A stretch of DNA of 64,000 nt from Dipetalonema caudispina (taxonomy: Eukaryota > Nematoda > Chromadorea > Rhabditida > Onchocercidae), in the NCBI GenBank assembly GCA_013365325.1, contig JABVXV010000116.1:1-64000 (forward strand), read 5' to 3'. A program made the position numbers and the translations under genes. Of the stretch, positions 13,616-25,000 are shown piece after piece. Each line of letters starts with the position of its first letter. The first letter of the stretch is position 1. The notes under the pieces were generated by a model. It did no database searches and was not told the DNA's origin. It saw only the letters and a list, made by a program, of their open reading frames with translations.

Positions 13616-16600
13616 CTACTGACAACCACAATCACGTACTTGCATATCCTTGTAGCGTTTCAGTACCACATTCTGAGCATTATCGATGAATAATATTTTC
13701 ATAGAGCGCAACGATGAAGGAGCACATTTTGCTTCTGATGTTCTACAAATAAGATTTGACAGTATGCAAAAATATTACGTCTATTTTCACCAATCAATCA
13801 AGAAATTCCTATATCATATAGATGCCACTTATATATTTTAGATAGATGCTTTTTAGGGAGGTAGACGACGTTAAATCCATGATATAATTCTCATATTATT
13901 GGTTTAACGCCTTCCCACACATGAATTCGAACCAGTTTAACAGTTTTTCAAACAACACATTTTCATTTACATTTGTGTACAGGGTCACCCTGTACACAAA
14001 TGCGCACAAATATACAAATACAATATTCTTATGCTCCAATAATCGTTCAAAAATTTTTAATTTTCAATATATAAGGGTAGTGATGTGATAAGAGGCATAT
14101 ATGTCTTCGGTATACTTACTGCATTTCTATTAAGTATTATATATCTACGTCATCGATATCAAAAGATGAAGTAAATTTTTTCTTTTCTTGCACATAAATG
14201 TCTGAGATATGGAAAAGGAGCTGACATGAAGTTTGGAAAATGGTAATGAACTCCCATTAATTCGAAATAACATCAAAAACTTGCTCATAGAAACTAAGCT
14301 AATAAATGATTATAACATAGAATGTGAGCAAACCTGGTTGGATCGATGAGATGAACAAGTGTCTGAACAATAGCATGGTTCGTTGCATTCATATGATTAT
14401 TCAATGGGAATGAACAGAAACCATCACAATAATACGCATGATAACCATCTGGTGCAATAACCCAGTCCTACAATATTCTCAAGAAATCATTGCAGGTTGC
14501 AACTGCGGAAATTTGATATATAATGGAAGCTACAGAAATTTGTAAATCAGAAGGATCACCCAAACTCTCCAATCAGTTAGTATAGCTTTTATTGTGTAAA
14601 ACGGCTGAGCAATGCCATCCCGAAATTTTCCGTTATTATGATCAAATTGCTTTGCTAAACAAGCATAAGTTCAGCATTCACCTGCCAACCAAGATCTTTG
14701 AAGTCCACATAAAGCGTTCGCCTACGGCAACCTTTATTAGAAGCTGAAAACAAATCAAATAGAAGAGTAACTACATGAGATACATATATTTAATACTAGA
14801 AAATGGAAAAAATTGAATAATTTTTAAGTCTGCCTGAATGTCGCAGTGGATCAGGCCTTGCCGAAAAGCCATATCCGTAATCATCAAACGCATTAGTTTC
14901 ATCAGATGCATCACGCTTAATGCGTTGGTGAATATAATTTACACCGTCCACAAAGGAAGCTATACCAAACCCACGCCATTCACCAAAATTTTCCAAGAGC
15001 TTCCTCTCTCCTGAAATTATCATAAAAGATATAAAAGATTTCATACTGATTACTCACAAATTGAAGCTCATCAAAATAGTTTTCCTCTCACCCACCTTAT
15101 TTTCTAACCTAGTAAGCAAAGCACCCTGAATTAAATTTCAGAAACAGGGAGAAATTGTATTGTTTCTAGATCCGACAAAGACATGTAGCAGATTAAACAA
15201 AAACCCTCAAAATGAACAGACGCACCGTAAGTTGAGATTGCATACAGAGTTACGATGCTAAGAATTGACCGATTATGAATCCAGTGCAGGAGTGTTTCCG
15301 TAATATTTATGACAAAATGTCCGCTGTTTGATATACGTGATTCTACCGTTGTTGTATAACTCAGATCACTAAATATTTAACTTGAAATACCGATTTAAAA
15401 GAGACAGTTAAAAATCATAGAAATTTCTCAAGGTCATTAAGTAAGTTTGAACCAATTTTGTCAGATTTCAAAATGGATGAAGAAGTTGCCATCAACATAC
15501 AAGCAAAAGTTTTCAAATGAAGTACCGCCCCACAACATGCCATATGATTCAGATTTATGACTTCTGTTAAAAAGCAACCATCAGGACTGAATCTTGAGAA
15601 AAACAAATGAATAAGTCCTGAAAACTACTAGCTATTCTTAGTAATTTTTGTCACAGTAAAACCTCGAATACGGGATAGTTGCGAAGACGCGTCGTGGTTT
15701 CATCGAACCATTAAAGAATATCCGAAGTTCGGCATGTATAAGCTTGCCACCTATCGGTATATTAGCAAGATCAAACCGCAAACTTGTCCCGTAATTTGGT
15801 GTTGTTCTCTGTTCTGAAAATAATATTTCCGTTGCAATATTTGAAAATTCAAACGATAATATATTACAAGTGCACCTGACTATTCAAAAACATTAATAAA
15901 TGATGAACATATGTAGCGCAAGATCAACAATATTACATATGGACGAATGATAATCACTAAATGAAAAGTAAGGGTGAAAGTAAAGAATTAAAATATATAT
16001 TCCCAATTTGTGCTTCGAAAGTCATATTGTAGTTTCAACAGAAATTATTTCAGTGATAGAAACAAGATGGTTCATATATATCAAAACCTCGCGGCAAGAA
16101 TGAAACAATTGTATCAGCTTCGCCTAATTCAATAGCTTCTTTTTCGTCCGCTGATAATAACTGTCCACTAGCCAGATACCTAAAATGAAAACCAAAGATT
16201 TTCTTCATTGAATTAAAAATTTATGATGCAAAGTGAAGGAGATATTTTCTGAAAAGAGATCGATGAATTTAATGCCTGATGATAATCCCTTACCATCCAT
16301 TAAATCAAACGAATCTTCTTTTCAAAGTTGCAGCATTCACATTTTTTTAAAAATTCCCACTTTTTTCAGGAACACTTAAGTTTAAACTAAGTTAATTCCC
16401 TAATTCCAGAAGTAATTAAAAAAAAAGAAAACTATTAATACTTGTAAGCCGGATTCAACTCAACGTCATGTTCCAAGTTTCGATAAAGATCTGCCATAAA
16501 ACGTGATGCTATGTCATCCTTTACACCAACAACTAGAGGCCGCGGATATTCAATTCCCAACAATTCTAATATTTTCGACTCCAGTCTCGCACTTCCATGC

Positions 16601-17258
16601 CTAAAAAACCATTATCAAACGTAAAAGTTTGAAAAATACTACTTCTTTAACTCGAAAAGCTTAGGAAACAGGTTATTCCATTTTGTGGTGGACGCATTTT
16701 AACTGCAGCCGAAAACATTAACAGTTTGAAGCACATCTCTAAAAGATGAAGAGATATTATATGACAGTCTCTTTTGACAATTAGAGTATGCCGAAGAAAT
16801 AAGAGGAATCCAGTAGCATAATAAAATGCAGAAAAAGCTAATATGAGAGATGAGAAATAAACTTTTTGTTACCGCAGTGCGAGAAACCACTCCAATCAAT
16901 TCTGTGAAAAATTTTTTTTTATGAATTGATCGGAATTTTCGAAGATAAAGTTAGAATTTTTAGTTACTTATCGAAGGGGATGGTTTTTACTCACTAAATT
17001 TGTATGCGAACTAATTCATGGATTAACTGATGAAATAATGTTAGTTTCTCTTGATAAATAAGCACTGGTTGTTCAACTTCTTCATCTGCTCCTGAAATAA
17101 AAAAAAGTGAAAAGTAAGCTTGAAGACCTGCTAACAGCAAGTGGTATCGATTGCGCATTCTCATTATCCACATAAAATCCTGCTGATGCTTGTGCCATAT
17201 TGAAACAACATACTGATAGCAATAGCACTAATAAAAGCGATTGATTATCGCAATCCAT
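13616..17258 (-). CDS. BMP-type TGF-beta superfamily ligand (tig-2-like), about 9 exons
   Basis: Secreted growth factor precursor. The ATG at 17,258 opens a hydrophobic signal peptide ([12 protein letters not shown]), directly preceded by TTTAG, a likely trans-splice acceptor. The prodomain follows: [21 protein letters not shown], and an N-glycosylation site in [13 protein letters not shown] furin-type site RIKR at 14,913-14,924 releases the mature chain. The cystine-knot domain reads [51 protein letters not shown] and ends in RDCGCQ, closest to the BMP5-8 group by eye. It has six knot cysteines; the usual CC pair is KC (codons 13,724-13,729), so the cysteine of the interchain disulphide is absent. 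The 14,834 exon end appears to use a GC donor. Assignment to nematode tig-2 rather than dbl-1 is inference. Confidence 0.9.
13970..14002. repeat. Perfect 33-base palindrome (16-base arms, one central base)
   Basis: The arms catttgtgtacagggt and accctgtacacaaatg pair completely around one C. With essentially no loop it is a cruciform-type palindrome rather than a microRNA-like hairpin. It lies in the last intron of the BMP-like gene. Confidence 0.95.
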
Positions 17259-18955
17259 CTAAATTCGAATAACTTGAATGATTCATTAAGAAACGAACAA
17301 AATCAGAGATCAGCAAAATTGCGCAAATTGTTTTGATGTACGAATCGGTCGTTTTCTTTCAGTTTAAATTAAATAATTTAATTAGCATCCAATATGGTAC
17401 TTTGTCTATACAGAACTGAGTATGGAAGCTTTTTTGAAGAAAACAAAAATACCCTTCCTCCTGAAGTATTCCTAGGAAGAAAAAAGAAACTTCGCAATGT
17501 ATTCAATGGAAGAAAATTTAATCACTGAAATTCTTACTACATATTGTAACAACTATGCTGGACAACTTTTTAACCGACATTAACATTATTTGAATAAATT
17601 ATTTCATTGTTTTGTTTAATTACCGAAATTGTAATCAGAAATTAAGAGTTACACAATTTTCAGTATAATTCACAATTTATTTCATTAATGTCGTTTTTCA
17701 TTTTCAATAACTAATCTCTAATGCATGATTATAAATATTTTCAATTTTACAATGATGCAGAAAAGCATGAAAAACGATATTCGTTAATCGTTGATCTTTA
17801 AACCGAAAGCTTATTCTCTGTGATACTAACAATCTTACTTTGTTGTATTAGCATTTAGATCAGAAATCTCAGAAATCTTCCTCCTATGCTAAATCCTCAT
17901 ATTCTCCAGCAATTCCACAATCTCTCCTTCTGGTATTGCTATCTTTTACAATCGATAACCTTCTCTTTTCTCATCATGATCCTTTTATTTTTAATAAACA
18001 ATATAAAACAACAATTTCCTCATCCCTGACCCCTGACCCTTGACTCGAGAACTGCAAAAAAAAAAAAGAAAACAAAAAGGGTACATTTCAATTCCGCAAA
18101 ACACTCTTACTAGCAACTGAGTTGTCGTAAAACGCTGCAACAGTCGCATAAACGTCTTATAATTTACTTACGGATTACTGTATCTATTTCTAGATTGTTC
18201 TCGAATGTTGATGAAAGTGAAGGCATTTACAGATATTTTCGAAATACAGGCTTAATTTTATGGTGGATAGTTGGATGATATGTTTGGTTATATTCGGTTG
18301 ATTTTCGGAAATTCTGCGATTTTTCTTAAGAGTGGAAATTTAACAGATCATTTCTTGAGTATTTGTTCATTTAATATTGAATGTTAGATTTAGCTATATA
18401 TGAATTATTGGATTCGAATAGGAATTCATCATATCAATACTTCAAATAATCGGTTTCCAATTATTCATTAACTTATTCTAGTGACATTTCAGTACATTTC
18501 CTTGACCAAAACTGTCTGAATTTCCACTTTTATCCTGTACTATTCCTTTTCCGGTACCATAAATGAGCACTATATTAAAAAGAATCTCTCTATTCACTCA
18601 ATAATAACTAATAGATTCCCTATGATATATATATTCCGTCATATCTGTACGTTCAATGATACATGATGATGAGATATGCTGGTAAGAAATCTTTAAATGA
18701 TTCGTAATATTCTCATTACAATAAGACATGTTCGGAAGATAGCATTCTGTAAATAAATTCTTCCTTATGATTAGAAATATTTATCGAAGTACAAGTAGAA
18801 AGTATTGATTGATACGTTACCTGTGCTGTATCATTTCGTGATCGTCGATCTCTTTCCAGATCTCACGTTATTTTTTCTAGTCTTCCTCACTTTCAGGTGA
18901 CTTAAAGTACAAGGAACGTGTTCATAGTGAAAAACAGTGTTCTCAGTGAACAATA
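17259..18955. promoter_or_regulatory. Divergent upstream region shared by the BMP-like gene (-) and sti-1 (+)
   Basis: About 1.7 kb between two genes transcribed away from each other, so both promoters should lie here. No coding exon is apparent. The clearest motif is the heat-shock-element-like array at 18,198-18,215. Pyrimidine-rich AG sites near 18,895 and 18,949 could be trans-splice acceptors for sti-1. Confidence 0.6.
18198..18215. promoter_or_regulatory. Heat-shock-element-like array upstream of sti-1
   Basis: Four alternating units at exact 5-base spacing: TTC, GAA, TTG, GAA. Three of the four match the HSF1 binding consensus (inverted nGAAn repeats); the third has one mismatch. It lies about 740 bases before the sti-1 ATG. 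HOP/STI1 genes are commonly heat inducible, so the location makes sense, but one imperfect site can occur by chance in AT-rich DNA. Confidence 0.5.
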
Positions 18956-21481
18956 ATGGCAGAGGTAATTTGTTCTTTATTATTGTGACAGTAATCATCG
19001 AGTAAATTTTTTTTTTTTTTTTTTTGATTTGGTAAAAGATACTTCAGGTTTTTGTTAATAATATGCGATGGCATTCATTTATTGAGGCTTACATTGTAGG
19101 CTTTGAAAGAAAAAGAGCTCGGTAATGCAGCATACAAACAACGAAATTTCGATGAAGCAATAAAGCATTATGATAAAGCTATTGAGCTTGACCCTACGAG
19201 TATTGTTTTCTATAACAACAAAGCTGGTAAGATTTTTCGTTTGCAACTTCTTGAGGAATAACCTATTTAATTTCGCCTTTCATTGCTTCCATTATTTACA
19301 TAATAAGTATTGTAAGCGATTTATTTATCAGCAGTTCAGACTAATTATATTTAGTATAGCTCGCATTCATTTTTTATAGTATGCAGTTTAAATAATTTGA
19401 TTAAGGAAAAAGTTTTGGCTTATTTAAATAGCGATTCTATAAAAACTTTTAGTCGAGTGGTACTAAACAATGCTGGAAATGCTACATAGGATGAGGTATT
19501 GATTCATTTTACTAATCTGATACCAGATAGATTTGCTAGTATCACTGTAAATATTAGATCTTCAAGGGATTTGTTTTTGCTTCGCTAGTTTACCATAGTT
19601 CCTTAATGCTTCACTTTATTCTAAATTGTATCACGACTTTAAGCGTTTAAATAAACTTACCGTGCATTTTGGTTGCTTGCTTTGTTTTTTTATAATCTGT
19701 TTGGTGGACAATCCATTGAAAATGAAAGATGCGACGGGCAGTAATATTAACTTTATTCTAAGGTAATACGCGATGGATACAACAAAAATTATATGCATTA
19801 TTTTAGCGGTGCTTTTCGAGTTGAAAAAGTATGATGAGTGCATCGAACTGTGCAAGAAAGCAGTAGACATTGGACGTGAACAGCGAGCCGATTATACGCA
19901 TATTGCCAAGTAAACTATTTTAAAAGACTTGGATGTAGTAAATCGAGAATCTCCTTCTTCCATTCAAACATACCTAAATTAGATAAGGTTGTTGCTGTAT
20001 AATTATGCTCAATTTAATTGTTCGCTTTTAACATATGCATTAAAGCAATTTCACAGGGCTTTTTCGCGGATAGGGAATGCTTATTTGAAATTGGATCAAT
20101 TGAAAGAAGCACTTACCTATTTCGATAAGTCGCTCTCCGAACATAGAGATCCGGTAAGATTATTTCTACGCTTCTTTGTTTGATTTGTAATTTTATGACC
20201 ATCAAGTTATTCACTGCAGTGCATTTCTGATATTGATCGTTTGGTCGAATACCGAACTTAATCAGCGGTCATTTTTCTCGAAGACTATGTTAGCCACTAG
20301 CCGTTTCCTCTGATTCGCTGTGTGGTAAAGCTATCAATAATGGGAATTTCATGTCATAGGGATATAACTTGATCGGCTATGTGAATTTTAGGAAATAGTG
20401 AAGAAGAAGAAGGCGCTGGAAAAAGACTTAGCTGAAAGAGAAAGATTAGCTTACATAGATCCAGAAATAGCGGAAAAAGAGAAAATTAAGGGTAACGAAC
20501 TTTTCAAACGAGGTTAGTTTTCTCTGAATTTTTCAGGTGCTGTTTTATCATTAGTGGATAGGTTAAACTCAAGTTCCTTCTAATAATCAGCAATCCTCTC
20601 TGCTCCATGGTGACATATCTTAAAGTGCCTTATTATTTTTTGTATTCGTTTTGATGACTGTTAGTACATAGCACGAAAAATCAATTTCGTAGAAAATTTC
20701 AGAGTCCTTTTACTTTATGCTATTAAAAGTTTCTTAGGTAAATATCCCGAAGCTATGAAGCATTATAACGAAGCCGTGAAACGAGATCCTGAAAATCCAG
20801 TCCTTTATTCAAACAGAGCAGCTTGTTACACAAAACTGATGGAATTTCAACGAGCACTTGATGACTGCGATACATGTCTCAAGAAAGACCCTACCTTCAG
20901 TAAGCTTATGAAATTTGTGATGCATATTAGAACATTATATGCGTTATTAATTTATAACTGAAAAGCCCATAATTTTTATTATGTGTTGACTTTCTTCGTA
21001 TAAACTTTTTCTCCTTTTCAGTAAAAGCTTATATCAGGAAGGGCGCCGCATTAATCGCACTTAAAGAATATGGCAAGGCGCAAAGCGCATATGAAGCAGC
21101 TCTTGCATTAGATAATAATAATCAGGAAGCTCGTGATGGTTTAATGAATGCAATGAGCAACAATAATGAAGATCCAGATGCGGCGCGAGAGCGTGCATTA
21201 CGTGATCCAGAAGTGCAGGAAATACTCAAGTTCGTTTTCATCAAACGTTTTCGAAGGCATAAAGATCATACTACCATTTAATTTTTTTGGCTATCAGTAA
21301 TCTTTTTAGAGTTCCTTTAGTCCATACCAATCAGTTAGTTGCTTTCAGAGATCCAGGTATGCGGCTGTTGCTGGAGCAAATGAGTCAGGATCCTGGCGCA
21401 GTCCGTGAACATCTTCAAAATCCAGATATTTTAAGAAAACTTATGAAACTACGCGAAGCAGGCATTATTAAATTGCGATAA
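18956..21481 (+). CDS. sti-1: STI1/HOP co-chaperone, nematode short form, 8 exons, 319 aa
   Basis: HOP bridges Hsp70 and Hsp90 in the cytosol through TPR domains. Exons are 18956-18964, 19100-19226, 19807-19909, 20057-20153, 20392-20512, 20738-20899, 21022-21229 and 21349-21481; together they give 960 bases with an unbroken frame. The protein begins with a TPR block ([20 protein letters not shown]) that carries carboxylate-clamp residues, followed by a charged linker ([17 protein letters not shown]). A second TPR block follows ([31 protein letters not shown]), and the protein ends in a DP2 domain ([34 protein letters not shown]). The N-terminal TPR1-DP1 part of human HOP is absent, as in the C. 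elegans protein of about 320 aa, so the gene is complete. It lies tail to tail with the next gene. Confidence 0.96.
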
Positions 21482-22011
21482 GAGTATTTTGCAATTGTTA
21501 CTGCGCAGCAAATGTCCGCTCCAGTTGGAGAAGTTCTATTTCCATTTTTGTTGGATCTCTAGAAAATGTTATGGTTTGTTACGTAAATGTTGAATTAAAT
21601 AATTAGGGTTAAATGATAATTAATGGATGTTAATGTAAGGTAGTTTCCTGAAAGGTTTAAATTTAAAGAATATCATGAGAAATTGATTGAGTTGGCGTAA
21701 TTGCTGTGAGAGCGGCGTACCTTTGCATTCTCTTTGCTTCATCCTTCTGATATCATTCTTTCCTCTTTTGTTCGTTTTCGTGATAAGTGACTTTCATTTT
21801 GTTTTACTATCTTATAATAAAAACTATTTCTTCTAGTCGGGCTATTCACGGAATGGATATCCTAGAAGTACTTTAGTCATTTAATATGACAAAGTATGCC
21901 ATGGCTTCCTGCAAAGGATTCGTGATTGATATCACATGTTATTTAAATGTTAAACTGTACATAATTGTGCTCAGTTTTATTGTTCTCGGTAAGCATAGAA
22001 CGAAGGTTTAT
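21482..22011. other. Convergent 3' flank between sti-1 and the PEAK-like gene
   Basis: About 530 bases with no coding signal. The 3' untranslated regions of both converging genes should lie here. Confidence 0.6.
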
Positions 22012-25000
22012 TTAAAATTTTGAAGGATTCATATTTTCAAGCATTTTCAACAGTGTTCGTGGTGTGACGGAGAGGAGGAATTGCAGACGCAGCCGTTCAT
22101 ATACTTCATTTAGCGAGCAAGAACCACCAGCCACTTCACGAAACTGAAAATTAAAAACATATTCTATCAAGTTTGTGAAGCAATGATACGTAGCGGAAGC
22201 TAAAGTATCATTCAACGTTTTTGATACGTAATTTAAAATTCATTGTTATCCAGGTTTCCTCGAAAAATCAAAAAGGCCTTTAGTTATAATGTTTGATGAG
22301 TATTGTTTTTCACCCCAGAACTTATTGCAATAAGTTCTATTTTTACCAAGTAATTAGCATAATCAGCTCGTTTTGAGTCAATCCAGGCTTGTACATCCTC
22401 TTCATCACCAAATGAGGAAACATCATGGCCAACGAACATACCAAATTCTAGGGCATTTTTTGCTTCTGTCAACGAACTGCATTTGTCTTGTTGCAATGCT
22501 TTAGCGCATTCCTCAAAATCTTGGGGTATTCTTAAAGCTTTTCAAAATTTCAATGTTTAAACAAATATGATGTTAAACCAGCAGGTGTATTTTGCATGGA
22601 TATAAGAAAGCGATTATCTTGAGAACGATATATATCATGTACCATAAACGAATATGAGTAGTTACTTGAATGGAAGATGTAAGACTTGTTAGTGAATTAC
22701 GATTTAAATTCAACATTGTTGAAAGTATTTTCAGACCATAGTCACATAATCCTATGATAGACTTCTTATTTGTCGTTATAAGTGATTCCTGAAAATGAAG
22801 CATAAATGCTGTATTATAATTCTGAGCGAATGCTAGAAATGATGATAGTTCACATATTTGAAAAGTTGTATGAATATGTGTAAACTTAAAAAAAATAGCA
22901 TAGTTATTTGATTGATGGAGGATATCTAGAGATGAATTGCTAATAATTAGTAATTAATCTCTATAAGTCGAATAACATTGTATTATTTGATTTAATGAAA
23001 GATATCGAAGGATTCGAACAATGTGACGTCGAAATTACTACATGAAATATTTTGATGATTATTGTACTTTCCTACTTTTGTCTATTCTTTTTTGTTTGTT
23101 TGTTTGTTCTTTTTTTTTTTCGGTTTCTATTTTTTGCCTAATTTATCTGTTAAAAGAAGACATAGTTAACTTTTAGAGTTCAGTTCTAAAATTCACAAAA
23201 AAAAAGAGAAGAAAAATAGCTCAAGAATAATGTAATCAATGGTAAGATAATGATTGGTAAGCTATCTATAAAAGTAAGGTTGAAAATATAAATTTTGTAG
23301 GGAAGAATTGTTAACTATTACCACTATCAGTGAAACTTTTATTTCTTGAAAAAGATTAAGATTAAGTTTGCATTCTTGAATTAAACAAATTATTTGATCT
23401 AAGTTAAAGCAGAAAAAAATGTATCAAAGAAATTAAATCAAAAAAAAAAAAAAAGAAAGTTACTTGAAGTAACAGAATTCTCGGTAAATGATCCATACTA
23501 CCAATCTTCTTATGATTAGTTCGAGTATATCTAAACAATATTTAAATTTCTTAAAATATTTCACATATAAAAATTTGTAAAATACCAAGCAGTAAATAAT
23601 TCTAAATTTTTTTCGCTTAATAACTGAAGTTTGACTGATTAAAATCGTACTTGCACAGCAGGATAAATTCACTTAAATCGTCACTGACCGCTTCAATACC
23701 GTTCAACTGGAAAGATTTTAATGCCCAGACAAGTTGTAGTAAGATGAAGCATACCTTCTGTTCATATTCTTCACTGACATCCTAAAATTACAAGTTTTTA
23801 AAATTAAAATTAAATGAGGGTTAGGGAGGCATAGAAATAACAAGTAAACGATCCATACTATCAATTTTTTTCCAATTTTTTTTTAGGTTAATTTATTGGT
23901 TCTTTCTATTTTATAAAACCTTACGATGGCAAGTAAAGCTTCATTAAAGCAATACAACATCCAAATTTTCGGTTTTGAGTAAATCAACATGGAAGAAACC
24001 TGAACATGTTGATGATTAGCAGCAAATGATTTAAATGTCAACAAATTATATCGTGGAATAATCAAGAAACGATATTTTTGATTGCTTCGATGTCGTAGAA
24101 TACCTCGAAGTATGCGTTGCTCCTGAAAAGATTACAGCTAATTTTCTAAATAGCTAAATTAAATACTACTAATAGGTCTAATTTAACGATGACAAATAAT
24201 TGAAGAATTCTAATAATCTATCGTTTTACTTTGATACTTTTAGATGTTTAAACTTAAAAATACATTGAAGTTTAAACTTGAAAATAGAAATTAAAAACGT
24301 TGGGCTTTATTGAACTATATCTAAAAAATTTGAGGAGCAAAATGAAATATAAATTAGAAAGATCATAAACGAATTTTTACTTCATCTCGTTTTGCTTTAA
24401 TTTCCACAAGTATCGGTGGATCCCATATATTTCCAACCGAAAGATTAGGTTTTATTGGAGTGGAATGAATGAATACAGGTTCAGCCTACAATAAGGCAAA
24501 ATGAGCATTTTGTTTGATTACTGATATAATCGATATCATGTAATATTTACAATCATTTTCATATCTATCTTACTATCACGTTGATTGCAGAACTCAGGAA
24601 GCCATCGTGTGGTAAAAATGCATTGAAAAAATGCGTGGAACATTTCGAAAAGATCGGCATCATTGATTCGAAAATTAAATCATCCAATTTTAGCCTAAAA
24701 TTATTAAATTTCAAAAATTTTCTTTTACAATTACTTGAAATTGAATCTTTTTCGAACTGAAACATTTCTGAATATTGTCAAGTTCTTGAAAATTTTTTCC
24801 CTTAATTTTAGGAGATTTCCATTTCATGATACAATTCATCAGAGTTTAATTTTTAAATTCAATTACTTTTGTAAATTTGTTTTTGATACTATTAAGTTAC
24901 GATTTGTGAAAAATTTGGTCCAATGAGTCGAAGCATATTCCAATATTTCAAGATGATTTGAAGTCATCTGCAGTATAGAATTTTTTTTAAAACATTTCAG

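Noticed and set aside
13921..13945. T-arm-like ttcgaacc on one strand, suggesting a tRNA.
   Set aside because: No matching T-stem, acceptor stem, anticodon arm or D-arm could be drawn on either strand.
18301..18320. TTTTCGGAAATTCTGC as a second heat-shock element near sti-1.
   Set aside because: The TTC and GAA units are spaced by one base rather than two, so the 5-base periodicity fails.
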